In this document: one piece after another, positions 27,866-36,422 of the stretch | How positions within the stretch are numbered: the stretch's first letter is position 1 | Layout: each line of letters starts with the position of its first letter | Made by a program: the position numbers and the translations under genes | The notes under the pieces: model-generated | Database searches by the model: none | Told to the model about the DNA's origin: nothing | What the model saw: only the letters and a program-made list of their open reading frames with translations | From: Meiothermus hypogaeus | Lineage (GTDB): Bacteria > Deinococcota > Deinococci > Deinococcales > Thermaceae | Reading direction: 5' to 3' | Assembly (NCBI RefSeq): GCF_003574035.1 | Contig: NZ_QWKY01000006.1 | Location: forward strand, 29,151 to 93,150 | Length of the DNA stretch: 64,000 nt

Positions 27866-28228
27866 GTGAACGAGCACGAGAACTGCCAGGTGGAATCGGA
27901 AGCGCTGGAAAAGCCCTTCGATCCTGGACGACTGGACCAGGCCGCGGTGGCCTATCTGGCCGTCGGCGGGATGGATTGTCCGCGCTGCGCCACGCGGGTG
28001 AGGAACGGGTTGTTGGCCCTGGGGGGAACCCTACTGGCCGAGGTCTTCCTGCAGGAAGGGCTGGCGGCGGTGGCCTGCGACCCCGAACGGGCTGGGCCGG
28101 AGGACCTGGTGGGCGCGGTGGCCGGGTCCGGCCACGACGGTCGCCACCGCTACCGCGCCCAGGTGCTGGCCCTGCGTCCGGCGGCGGAGGCCTTGGTCCT
28201 GGAGCGCGGCTCCTGGACCTGGCGCTGA
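27866..28228 (+). CDS. HMA-type metal-binding protein with C-terminal extension (paralogue)
   Basis: 120 aa from a GTG start after GGAGGAGG. HMA loop GGMDCPRCATRVRNGL, strands LLAEVFLQEGLAAVACDPER, then the extension RHRYRAQVLALRPAAEALVL ending SWTWR. It aligns along its length with the protein at 19586-19990 (both have LLAEVFL/WLAEVFL and a final Trp motif). Likely a copper chaperone or sensor feeding the ABC system that follows, with promoter control by the CsoR-like site. Confidence 0.75.
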   Translation: MNEHENCQVESEALEKPFDPGRLDQAAVAYLAVGGMDCPRCATRVRNGLLALGGTLLAEVFLQEGLAAVACDPERAGPEDLVGAVAGSGHDGRHRYRAQVLALRPAAEALVLERGSWTWR

Positions 28229-28308
28229 GGTCGTGAGGTCTACCGGCCGGTGCCTCTGGGTGAATACGGCGACAAAGGCGGCGGCTCGAGCCCCAGGGCG
28301 TCCGTCCG

Positions 28309-28322
28309 TATCCCGTGGGATA
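28309..28322 (+). promoter_or_regulatory. Short palindrome before the ABC transporter genes
   Basis: TATCCC-GT-GGGATA is a perfect palindrome in the 147-bp gap before the permease gene. It shares the TA-CCC/GGG-TA outline of CsoR-family sites but is shorter. No clear -10 is attached. Confidence 0.3.
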
Positions 28323-28375
28323 GGGCAGTTCGGACACCGCCGACCGTGCTGGAGGCCGCAGTGAGGAGGACGGGG

Positions 28376-29473
28376 ATGTACGTGGCGCTGCACAACCTGC
28401 TGCACGACCGCTTGCGCTTCGCGCTCAACGTGCTGGGGGTGGCGCTGGCGGTGATGCTGGTGCTGTTTTTGCTGGGGCTCGAGCAGGGATTGCGGCTCCA
28501 GGTCACGGCCTACCTGCGCCAGGCCCCGGGCTCCATCGCGGTGACCCAGGCCGGGGTGGACAGCTTCGGCGGGGGCAGTTCGCTGCTGCCCCCCGGTCTG
28601 GAGGAGGACCTGCGCCAGGTGCCGGGGGTGGCTAAGGTGGTCCCGGTGCTGACCCAGACCGCCATCTTCGACCTGCACGACAAGAAGATCTTCGCCTTCC
28701 TGATCGGCTACGACCCTGCCCTGGGAGGCGGCCCCTGGCGCATCGGCGAGGGGCGGGAGCCCCGGGAAAGGGGCGAGGTGGTCTTCGACCGGGTGCTGGC
28801 CCGGCTGCACGGCGTCAGGGTGGGGGACACGGTCGAGGTGCAGGGGCAGAAGTTCCCCGTGGTAGGCCTCTCCGAGGGGACCGCCTCCTGGATGACCGCC
28901 CTGGTCTTCGTGCGCAAGGCCGACCTCGAGTCCTACCTGCTCACCCCGGGCCTCTCCAGCCTCGCGCTGGTCACGCCCGCGCCGGGGGTCGCGCCGGAGG
29001 CCCTGCGGGCCCGGCTGAAAGGGCTGCCGGGGGTCGAGGTCTGGCTCAAGTCGGAGCTGATCGAGAGCGACCTCAGGCTCTACCAGGCCTTCTTCAAACC
29101 GGTGCGGCTGATGTCGCTGATCGCCTTCCTGGTGGGGACGCTGGTGGTGGGCCTGGTGATCTACAGCGCCACCGTCGAACGGCAGCGCGAGTACGGGGTG
29201 CTGAAGGCCCTGGGGGCCCGCAACGCCCGGCTCTACGGGCTGGTGCTGGCCCAGGCCCTCGCCGTCGCGGCCCTGGGATCGCTCTCGGGGATCTTGCTGG
29301 GCTTCGCCGCCGCCCGGCTGGTGCTGGCCCTGCGCCCCCAGATCCTGGTGGCGCTCGAGCCTGGGGTGGTGGGGCTGACCCTGCTGACCGGCCTGTTCAT
29401 GGCCCTGCTGGCGGCCTGGCTCCCGGCCCGCCTCGTCGCCGGGCTGGCCCCGGCAGAAGTCTTCAGGAGGTGA
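28376..29473 (+). CDS. ABC transporter permease, FtsX/MacB-like
   Basis: 365 aa after AGGAGGACGGGG. One N-terminal helix (FALNVLGVALAVMLVLFLLG), a ~230-residue outside MacB-type domain, then three helices near the C-terminus with the FtsX signature YSATVERQREYGVLKALGAR. Substrate unknown. It is followed by a second permease and an ATPase to form a complete transporter or mechanotransmission complex, and preceded by a copper-type HMA gene. Confidence 0.85.
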   Translation: MYVALHNLLHDRLRFALNVLGVALAVMLVLFLLGLEQGLRLQVTAYLRQAPGSIAVTQAGVDSFGGGSSLLPPGLEEDLRQVPGVAKVVPVLTQTAIFDLHDKKIFAFLIGYDPALGGGPWRIGEGREPRERGEVVFDRVLARLHGVRVGDTVEVQGQKFPVVGLSEGTASWMTALVFVRKADLESYLLTPGLSSLALVTPAPGVAPEALRARLKGLPGVEVWLKSELIESDLRLYQAFFKPVRLMSLIAFLVGTLVVGLVIYSATVERQREYGVLKALGARNARLYGLVLAQALAVAALGSLSGILLGFAAARLVLALRPQILVALEPGVVGLTLLTGLFMALLAAWLPARLVAGLAPAEVFRR

Positions 29474-29480
29474 GAGCGAG

Positions 29481-30587
29481 ATGGGCTACCTGGCCTGGCG
29501 CAACCTGACCCAGAGCAAGACCCGCTTCCTCCTCTCGGTGGGCGGGGTGGCCCTGGCCCTCGCGCTGGTCCTGGTGCTGGACGCGATCCTGGCCGGGTTC
29601 GAGGGCCCCCTGGCCGCCCCCATCGAGCGCTCCGGCGCGGACGTGTGGGTCTCACAGAAGGGGGTGCGCAACCTGCACATGGTGCTCTCCACCCTGCCGG
29701 AGGGGGTGGTGGAGGTGGTGGCCGGGGTGCCCGGCGTGGCCTCGGTGACCCCCATGCTCTACACCACCCAGATGCTCAGGGGGCCCAGGGGAAGCCGCTC
29801 GAGCTACGTCTTCGGCCTGCCCGCCGATGCCCAGGCCGGCAAGCCCGCGGGGGCCTGGCCGCCGGGGGCGGGGGAAGTGATCCTCGATAGCGGCCTGGGC
29901 CAGGTGTTGGGCCTCGAGGCCGGCGACACCGCGCGGGTTTTCGGCCGCAACTTCAGGGTGGCCGGGTTCGCCACCGGGCTCTCCAACCCCCTCAACGGGG
30001 TCAGCTTCTTGCGGCTGGAGGACTTCGCCCGCCTGCGCCGCAGCCGTGACACGGTGAGCTTCGTGCTGGTGCGGGTGGGGCCGGGGCGCTCGGCGGAAGA
30101 GGTGGCCCGGCGCATCGAGGAGGAGGTGGAGGGGGTCTCGGCCCTGTCCCGTGCGGCCTTTGCCCGGCGGGAGCGGGCCGTGGTCCGGGACATGGGGGCC
30201 GACGCCATCAACATCATGAACCTGGCCGGCCTCCTGATCGGCCTGGCGGTGATGGCCCTGGTGATGTACACCGCGACGCTCTCGAGGCGCGCCGAGTACG
30301 GCGTCTTGAAGGCCCTGGGGGCCAGCAGCGGCCACCTGTACCGCGTCGTCCTGGCCCAGGCCCTCTACAGCGTGGGCCTGGGGCTGGGCCTGGCGGTGGC
30401 TTTAACGCTCGTTTTGCCCCTGGTCCTGTCCGCCCTGGGCCTGAACCTGCCCCTGCAACTCACCTGGGCCTCGCTCCTGAAAGCGGGGGGAATGGCCCTG
30501 GTGGTCGCGGGGGCAGCCTCGGCCCTGCCCATGCGGCAAATCGCCGGGCTGGACCCGGCCCGGGTCTATCGTGGAGGTGCGAGATGA
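29481..30587 (+). CDS. ABC transporter permease, FtsX/MacB-like
   Basis: 368 aa after AGGAGGTGAGAGCG. Same architecture as the preceding permease: first helix LLSVGGVALALALVLVLDAI, outside domain, FtsX region TATLSRRAEYGVLKALGASS and final helices. The stop overlaps the ATPase start (ATGA). The two permeases are diverged paralogues and probably form a heterodimer. Confidence 0.85.
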   Translation: MGYLAWRNLTQSKTRFLLSVGGVALALALVLVLDAILAGFEGPLAAPIERSGADVWVSQKGVRNLHMVLSTLPEGVVEVVAGVPGVASVTPMLYTTQMLRGPRGSRSSYVFGLPADAQAGKPAGAWPPGAGEVILDSGLGQVLGLEAGDTARVFGRNFRVAGFATGLSNPLNGVSFLRLEDFARLRRSRDTVSFVLVRVGPGRSAEEVARRIEEEVEGVSALSRAAFARRERAVVRDMGADAINIMNLAGLLIGLAVMALVMYTATLSRRAEYGVLKALGASSGHLYRVVLAQALYSVGLGLGLAVALTLVLPLVLSALGLNLPLQLTWASLLKAGGMALVVAGAASALPMRQIAGLDPARVYRGGAR

Positions 30588-31438
30588 GGACGGAAAGGGC
30601 AGCCACCCTACGGGTACAGAACCTGAGCAAGCGCTACGGTTCGGGCGAGACCGCGGTCCAGGCCGTGAAGGGGGTAAGCCTCGAGGTCTCCCCCGGCGAG
30701 ATCGTGCTGATCATGGGGCCTTCCGGCTCCGGCAAGACCACGCTGCTCTCCATGCTGGGGGCGCTCCTGAGGCCGACCGAAGGGCGCATCGAGCTCGACG
30801 GCCTGGTGTTGAGCGAACTCTCCGAGGGCCGTCTGCCCGACATCCGCCTGCGGCACTTCGGCTTCGTCTTCCAGGACTTCAACCTGCTCTCGGCCCTGAG
30901 CGCGCTGGACAACGTGGCCATCGTGGCCGAGCTGGCCGGCCTGGGACGAAAGGCGGCGCGGGCCAGAGCCAGGGCGCTGCTGGAGGAGCTGGGCCTGGGG
31001 GCGCGGCTGCACTTCCTGCCCGAGCAGCTCTCCGGCGGGGAGAAGCAGCGGGTGGCCATCGCCCGGGCTCTGGTCAACGAGCCCGCGCTGCTCCTGGCCG
31101 ACGAGCCCACCGCCAACCTGGACTCCCACCACGGCCACGAGACCATGCGCCTGCTGCGGCGCATCGCCAAGGAGCAGGGCAAGAGCGTGCTGATCGTCTC
31201 GCACGACGCCCGCATCCAGGACATTGCCGACCGGGTGCTGTGGCTGGAGGACGGGGAGTTCAAGGAGATGCGCAGCCTGGCCACCGACCCGGTCTGCGGG
31301 ATGACGGTGGAGCGGGAGAAGGCGGTTTCCGCCCAGTGGGAGGGGAAGAGCTACTACTTCTGCTGCCGGGGTTGCCGCGAGGAGTTCCTGGCCGGACCTC
31401 AGCGCTTCGGGAAGGCCACGGCCCGAGAACGGGAATGA
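30584..31438 (+). CDS. ABC transporter ATPase fused to a YHS metal-binding domain
   Basis: 284 aa. Residues 1-228 are a MacB/LolD-type ATPase: Walker A GPSGSGKT, Q-loop FQDFNLLSAL, signature LSGGEKQRVAIARAL, Walker B LLLADEPTANLD, H-loop IVSHD. Residues ~236-284 are a YHS domain: TDPVCGMTVEREKAVS and SYYFCCRGCREEFLAGP. ATPases of this kind are normally ~230 aa; the added domain, akin to the free protein at 20008-20196, suggests activity tied to copper or another metal. Confidence 0.9.
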   Translation: MRTERAATLRVQNLSKRYGSGETAVQAVKGVSLEVSPGEIVLIMGPSGSGKTTLLSMLGALLRPTEGRIELDGLVLSELSEGRLPDIRLRHFGFVFQDFNLLSALSALDNVAIVAELAGLGRKAARARARALLEELGLGARLHFLPEQLSGGEKQRVAIARALVNEPALLLADEPTANLDSHHGHETMRLLRRIAKEQGKSVLIVSHDARIQDIADRVLWLEDGEFKEMRSLATDPVCGMTVEREKAVSAQWEGKSYYFCCRGCREEFLAGPQRFGKATARERE

Positions 31439-31483
31439 GGCGCCTTCACCGACGCGCCACGACCTTTAAGCGGGGTCGGGGCT

Positions 31484-31516
31484 CTTTATACGAGCTTAAT
31501 AGGCTAGCCGCATCAT
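31484..31516 (+). promoter_or_regulatory. Direct-repeat response-regulator box plus -10, site 7
   Basis: CTTTAT-ACGAG-CTTAAT (31484-31500), exactly 10 nt, then CATCAT (31511-31516). The ATG of the stalk/propeller gene follows at 31534. It is nearly the same 17-mer as site 6. Confidence 0.5.
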
Positions 31517-31553
31517 AGCGCCTGAGGTGATATATGGACGGGTTTGTCCGGAT

Positions 31554-32645
31554 TAGGACTTACGCAGTTGGCTGAAGGATGTGGAGGGGATGGGCGAGAT
31601 AACTTCGTATTGCCTCGCGAACAATGGACGCCTTGGCCTCGTACCAGCTCACCCCCCTGCGCAGCCGGTAGACCTCCAGCCGGAGGAAGGCCCGCAAAGC
31701 CAGGAGGAGGTGCCGCAGGATGGAGACCGCCTTCCTCACCTGGGCCCGCTCCACCCCACAGCACTGCTTGAGCCCCCGATGGTACACTTCGATCCCCCAT
31801 CCTTGCCGCTCTAACTCCGCCCGCTTCTCTTCGCTCATCCCCAGATGGTTCGTGGCCCAGTACTCCGCCTCCCCGTCCTTGGAGAGCGTTCGGAACACCC
31901 TCACGAACCCAAAACCCCGAAGATGAACCACCCTCCCCTCCCCAGGGATTTCCACCTCACGGATGGGTACATTTCCCTTCCCCTCCGGGTTGACCAGGCG
32001 GTTGCCCTTCAGCCGCGTCAGAAACCGCCAGCCAAAGCTGACTATGGCCTTGAGGTTCTCCAAGCTGGCATACCAGCTGTCCATCAGGACATATTCCGGC
32101 TGAAACCCCCGCTCCTTCGCTTTCTGGAGCATGGTCTGAAAGTGGTCGTTTTTGCTCTTCCCATCCTGGGGCTTGTCGTAGACCCGAAAGTCGCAGGGGA
32201 TCAGGGCCTGCCCCTCCGTCCACAGCAGGGTCATGAGGGCGATGCCCCTAACCACCCTTTGGTGTTTGCCACTCCAGTGGTAACTCACCAGATCCATGTC
32301 CCGAGCGTAGGGCTTATCCAGGGTGGTGTCGTCCAGGATCAGCAGCCCCTTCCTGAGCTTCACGAACGCCTTCGCCTCCTGCCACAGCGCCGCCGTGTCG
32401 GGCGGCTGTCTTTGCAGCAGGCGGGTAAAGGCATCATGGGCGGGAGGGCTCTTCTCCTTTGGACTACAGCGAGCGGCCTCGGTACAGGTGAAGACCCGCT
32501 GAGCGGCGATGAGAAAGTGGATGTAGTCCAGGTCATCGCACTTCGGTGGGTTCATGGGCATCACCCCCTTTGGAGAAGCTTGGCTAAGCACTCTCCTCCT
32601 AGCACACAGAAGAATGTCCAGTCAACTGCAACTGCGTAACTCCTA
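31554..32645 (-). mobile_element. IS701-family insertion sequence, complete
   Basis: 1092 bp with inverted ends TAGGACTTACGCAGTTG (left) and TAGGAGTTACGCAGTTG (right, read inward). Flanked by a 5-bp direct repeat CGGAT (31549-31553 and 32646-32650). It carries one transposase on the minus strand and lies in the signal-peptide codons of the propeller gene, an insertion that looks recent because the target duplication is perfect. Confidence 0.88.
31560..32555 (-). CDS. IS701-family transposase
   Basis: 331 aa from ATG 32555 (AAGGGGGTG upstream); ATGs at 32561 and 32591 are alternatives. DDE features: LLILDDTTLDKPYARDMDLV, EYVLMDSWYASLENLKAIVS, and GIEVYHRGLKQCCGVERAQV with the catalytic Glu. 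This matches the IS701 group of IS4-like transposases. It appears intact. Confidence 0.88.
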   Translation of the reverse strand: MNPPKCDDLDYIHFLIAAQRVFTCTEAARCSPKEKSPPAHDAFTRLLQRQPPDTAALWQEAKAFVKLRKGLLILDDTTLDKPYARDMDLVSYHWSGKHQRVVRGIALMTLLWTEGQALIPCDFRVYDKPQDGKSKNDHFQTMLQKAKERGFQPEYVLMDSWYASLENLKAIVSFGWRFLTRLKGNRLVNPEGKGNVPIREVEIPGEGRVVHLRGFGFVRVFRTLSKDGEAEYWATNHLGMSEEKRAELERQGWGIEVYHRGLKQCCGVERAQVRKAVSILRHLLLALRAFLRLEVYRLRRGVSWYEAKASIVREAIRSYLAHPLHILQPTA

Positions 32646-34070
32646 CGGATATTAGCATCGGCAGCGGTCCTGGTGGGCGCAGGCTTGGCCCTGGGTACAG
32701 CCACCGAGGGGAGCAAAGGCGTACAGGTCTACCTGGATAGCCTCCCCTTAAGCGGCACCCGGGTCGATCAGGGGGTAACCCTGGTGCCGGTACGGGCCCT
32801 GGCTCAGGCCAGCGGGGCCGGCCTTCAGTGGGACGCAAGCCGTAAAGCGGCTACGCTCACTCGAGGCCCCGACAGGCTGGTGCTCCAGGCCGGTTCCAAG
32901 AGGGCGCTGCTGAACGGGTCGCCGCTCGAGCTGAAAACACCGGCTCAAGCCGGCAAGGACGGGCTGCTCGTGCCCGCGCAGGCCGTGGCCGGCTTCCTGG
33001 GGCTGCAGGCCTACTGGATCCCCGAACAGCGGGCGCTGGCGCTGCTGTCGGGCATCCCCAAGGTCTACGTGGCCAACGAGTACTCCGACTCCGTCAGCGT
33101 CATCAACGCCCGCACCAACCGCAAGATCAAGGACATCCGGCTCGAGGGCCCCGGCGCGGCCGGCCACGGCCGGGCGGGGGACGGGGAGGACCACAAGGAT
33201 GCCAAGGTCATCCCCCACAACATCCAGGTGTCCCCCGACGGCCGCTACGTCTACACCGCCAACGCGGGCACCAACTCCCTGGGGGTCATCGACGCCTACA
33301 CCGACACCCCGGTGGCCGAGATAAGGGTGGGCGAGCACCCCGCCCACGTGGTGGTCAGCCGCGACAACCGCACCGCCTTCGTTACCAACGGGGGCGAGGG
33401 TACGGTCTCGGTGGTGGACCTGCGGGCCCGCAAGGTCAGGGCGACCATCCCCGTGGGCAAGAGCCCCCACGGGCTGCGGATCAGCCCCGACGGGCGCGAG
33501 GTCTACGTGGCCAACACCCAATCCGACTCGGTCACGGTGATCGACGTGGCCTCGCTCCGGGCCGTCGCCGAGGTCGCGGTGCTCTCCAAGCCCGCGCAGG
33601 TGGGCTTCACCCCCGACGGCCGCTACGTCTACGCCAGCAACGCCCACCTGGGCGAGGACGTGCAGGGCCACGTCTCGGTCATCGACACCGCGACCCGGCA
33701 GGTGGTGGGCAACGTCGCGGTGGGCAAGACCCCCATCCAGGTTTACGTTACGCCGGATGGCCGGTTCGTATACGTGGCCAATACCGGCAGCAACGACGTC
33801 TCGGTGATCGAGACCGCCAGCGGCAGCGTCGTCAAGACCATCCCCGCGGGCAAGGCCGCCCACGGGGTGGTGATCTCGCCCGACGGGCGCTTCGTCTACG
33901 TCAGCAACACCGAGGCGGGCACGGTCACGGTGATCGAGGTGGCCAGGCAGGCGGTGGTGGCCACGGTCCCCGCCGCCTACGGCGCCAACGGCATCAGCTA
34001 CCGCGCCGGCCGCTAGCAAGACGCGGGCTGTTTCTCGCCTCTGCTTTTCCCTTGAGGACATTCCACCCTT

Positions 34071-34097
34071 CCCACCCCAATAGGGGTGGGATACCCT
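34071..34097 (+). promoter_or_regulatory. CsoR-like operator and -10 before the DoxX operon
   Basis: CCCACCCC-AATA-GGGGTGGG (34071-34090), one base, then TACCCT (34092-34097). The DoxX gene starts at 34120. Confidence 0.72.
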
Positions 34098-34119
34098 TCT
34101 TGGAGGGAAAGGAGAAAGC

Positions 34120-34698
34120 ATGAACGCTAGATCCACGCAGATTCCCGAGCCCAGCATCTCCCGCTTCCTGTTCGCCGATACCCGGCTAGCCCCTCTGTGG
34201 GCGATCTTTCGCGTCTACCTGGGCTGGCAGTGGCTCGAGGCCGGCTGGGGCAAGTTCAACAACCCGGCCTGGGTGGGCGAGAAGGCCGGCACCGCGGTTT
34301 CCGGTTTCCTCTCCCGGGCGCTCACCAAGGCGGAGGGTGAACGCCCCGACGTGACCGGCTGGTACGCCTGGTTCATCGAAAACGTGGCCCTGCCCAACGC
34401 CACCTTGTTCAGCTACTTGGTGACTTACGGGGAAATCCTGGTCGGGCTGGCCCTGATCGTCGGGCTCTTCACCGGCTTCGCGGCCTTCTTCGCCGGCCTC
34501 ATGAACGCGGCCTTCCTGCTGGCGGGCACCGTGAGCTCGAACCCCTGGATGTTCATCGTGGCGACCTGGCTGGTGCTGGCCTGGCGGACGGCGGGCTATT
34601 GGGGCCTGGACCGCTGGGTGCTCCCCAAGGTAGGAGTACCTGGCGTGGCAGGGGAACTCTTCCGGCGAAAGGAAAGGGATGACGGATGGGAAGGTTAG
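34120..34698 (+). CDS. DoxX-family membrane protein
   Basis: 192 aa after a GGAGGGAAAGGAG site. Four helices; FRVYLGWQWLEAGWGKFNNP is the typical DoxX N-terminal helix, and YGEILVGLALIVGLFTGFAA the core. DoxX-like proteins include a subunit of thiosulfate:quinone oxidoreductase and redox-stress membrane proteins. It leads a CsoR-type operon with a cupredoxin and a CcdA-like protein, so a role in quinone-linked thiol or copper redox is plausible. Confidence 0.85.
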   Translation: MNARSTQIPEPSISRFLFADTRLAPLWAIFRVYLGWQWLEAGWGKFNNPAWVGEKAGTAVSGFLSRALTKAEGERPDVTGWYAWFIENVALPNATLFSYLVTYGEILVGLALIVGLFTGFAAFFAGLMNAAFLLAGTVSSNPWMFIVATWLVLAWRTAGYWGLDRWVLPKVGVPGVAGELFRRKERDDGWEG

Positions 34699-35126
34699 GG
34701 ACGGCGAAGTCTTCTCGAGGCGCAATGGACCCGCTGCGGCTGGGTTTCCTGATCCTGGGCGGGGTGGTGCTGCTGGCGGCGGCTGGGCTGTTGTTGCGAC
34801 CCTACTTCCCCACCGGGGAGAGCCCCCAGGGAACCGTGCTGCGCATCAGCATGTCCGGCTGGCAGCCCAGCGTGGTGGAGGCGAAGGTGGGTGAAGCGGT
34901 CACGGTCTCCATCGTCAACCTGGATAACGCCTACCATACCGACGGCGGCGGCTGGCACAACTTCGTGCTCGAGGGCCAGAACCTGGAACAGCGCGTTCCC
35001 CCTAAGCAGACCGGCACCGTAAGTTTCGTCCTGAACCAGCCGGGGGAGTACCTGTTCTACTGTGACATCTGCTGCGGCGGCAAAGAAAACCCCTTCATGC
35101 GCGGCAAGGTGGTGGTGAGCAGCTAA
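34686..35126 (+). CDS. Membrane-anchored cupredoxin with a CuA-like cysteine motif
   Basis: 146 aa if the ATG at 34686 (inside the DoxX gene) is used; an ATG at 34725 also fits. A helix (LGFLILGGVVLLAAAGLLL) anchors a cupredoxin domain with NLDNAYHTDGGGWHNF and the C-terminal loop YCDICCGGKENPFMRGKV. This resembles the CuA loop of cytochrome oxidase subunit II (C-x-E-x-C-G-x-x-H-x-x-M) but lacks the His and has an extra Cys. It probably holds copper outside the membrane. Confidence 0.8.
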   Translation: MGRLGTAKSSRGAMDPLRLGFLILGGVVLLAAAGLLLRPYFPTGESPQGTVLRISMSGWQPSVVEAKVGEAVTVSIVNLDNAYHTDGGGWHNFVLEGQNLEQRVPPKQTGTVSFVLNQPGEYLFYCDICCGGKENPFMRGKVVVSS

Positions 35127-35127
35127 T

Positions 35128-35973
35128 ATGGCCGACAAGCCTGCTGGACCGTTCCCCTGGGCCAGGGCCGGCCTCTTCACGGGGCTCGCGGCGGCGCTGC
35201 TCGGGCTGGCCCTGGTCGCCGTGGGGCGCCCGCACCAGATGCCCACGGTTTCCTGGCTCGAGGCCAACCCCCTGCCGGCCCTGGGCCTGACCCTCACTGC
35301 GGGTTTCGCCGACGGCATCAACCCCTGCGCGATCACCACCCTGCTGCTCTTCATCGGCGCGCTGCTGGCGACGGTGGAGCGAGCCTCGCGGCTGGAGGTG
35401 GCCCGCCGCGCCCGCTATGTCTGGGTGGTCGCCGGAGCTTACATCCTGGGGATCTTCCTGCTCTACCTGGTGTTGGGCGTGGGCTTTGTCGAGATCTCCA
35501 GCCTGCGGGTCTTCGGCAACACCCACCTCGTCACCCGGCTGGCCGCGTTCGTCGCGGTGATGTTCGGTCTTCTCATGATGGCCGAGTACGTCTTCCCGCG
35601 AAGCCCTATCAAGCTCAGCATGCCCGCTGCGCTGCACGGCCTGGCCCACCGCTGGACGCGCCGGACTACCGTAGGAGCCGCGTTCGTGGGCGGGGTGCTG
35701 ATCGGCACGTGCACCCTGCCGTGCGGCGGGGGGATGTACCTGGCGGTGGCCGCCCTCATCGGCAGTCTCTCCAGCAAAGGTTACGCCTACGCACTCCTGA
35801 CGAGCTACAACCTGGCCTTCGTGCTGCCGTTGCTGCTGCTGGTGGGCATAGCCGGCAGCCGACCGGTGCTCCAGCGCCTGAGCCGGCTGCACATCACCCA
35901 CCGGGGCCGGGTCAAGCTGGGGCTGGGGCTTTTCGTCGTGGCGGTAGGCTTTTCGGCACTCCTGCTGGCTTAG
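35128..35973 (+). CDS. CcdA/DsbD-like membrane thiol-electron transporter
   Basis: 281 aa, seven or so helices, starting 1 bp after the cupredoxin stop. It has two conserved Cys motifs in helices: DGINPCAITTLLLFIG and GTCTLPCGGGMYLAVAALIG, as in CcdA/DsbD membrane domains that carry electrons from cytoplasmic thioredoxin outward. With the neighbouring cupredoxin it may keep copper-binding cysteines reduced. A small His-containing loop (LHGLAHRWTRR) is present. Confidence 0.85.
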   Translation: MADKPAGPFPWARAGLFTGLAAALLGLALVAVGRPHQMPTVSWLEANPLPALGLTLTAGFADGINPCAITTLLLFIGALLATVERASRLEVARRARYVWVVAGAYILGIFLLYLVLGVGFVEISSLRVFGNTHLVTRLAAFVAVMFGLLMMAEYVFPRSPIKLSMPAALHGLAHRWTRRTTVGAAFVGGVLIGTCTLPCGGGMYLAVAALIGSLSSKGYAYALLTSYNLAFVLPLLLLVGIAGSRPVLQRLSRLHITHRGRVKLGLGLFVVAVGFSALLLA

Positions 35974-35990
35974 AAGCTGAAATCTACCAT

Positions 35991-36018
35991 ACCGGCAGCC
36001 GCGGACGCGGCTGCCGGT
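35991..36018 (+). terminator. Strong GC-rich hairpin after the DoxX operon
   Basis: ACCGGCAGCCGCG-GA-CGCGGCTGCCGGT, a perfect 13-bp stem, 17 bp after the stop codon at 35973. No T-run follows. Confidence 0.6.
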
Positions 36019-36422
36019 CGGGCCGCCCGCTTGTTCGCGGAATTGGCCCGAAAAGCGGCTATCTACAAGAAACCGTCGGCGGTCCCTCGGTAGACGGAAA
36101 CTCTACAATGTGCCGGCAGCCGGGATATCGTCGCGAAAGCGCATATAATCCAAAGTATCCCCCGGACACGGCAGCTCACCGGGCGTGAGCGGGCGGCGGA
36201 GCTACTGCGGCTGGGGGCGTGGGGATGCCAGCCGACACCAGTCTTGGTGCGGTTTTCGGGGGCCCGGCTGCCCGCCCCTCGAGGGGTCCACCGCGGGCAC
36301 GGCCGGGCCTCAGGACGTTTCCGGGAGCATTTCCCGCAGCGGTCGTTCTGGGACTGTTTCGCGAGCGACGCCACGGGAGCTGAGGCTAACTCACGCTAAG
36401 CGTCAAGAGGTGGTAGAACCCT
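36019..36422. other. Gap upstream of the EAL gene
   Basis: No gene supported. A TATAAT hexamer at 36144-36149 could be the -10 of a promoter for the EAL gene, with a leader of ~260 nt; the -35 is unclear. Open frames here are GC-rich and lack recognisable content. Confidence 0.3.

Larger units (their letters stand above)
31534..34016 (+). pseudogene. Exported stalk-domain plus YVTN propeller protein, split by an IS701-family element
   Basis: The ATG at 31534 (after TGAGGTGATAT) reads MDGFVR up to the IS. Removing the IS and one CGGAT copy joins it in frame to ILASAAVLVGAGLALG and the rest at 32651, giving a perfect signal peptide. The mature part has a copper-amine-oxidase-N-like stalk domain (VQVYLDSLPLSG, LVPVRALAQASGAGLQWD, LLVPAQAVAGFLGL) and then about eight YVTN blades (VYVANEYSDSVSVINARTNR onward), with a His-containing insert GHGRAGDGEDHKDAKVIPHN. 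A GTG at 32673 could still start a protein without a full signal peptide, so export is probably lost. Confidence 0.85.
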
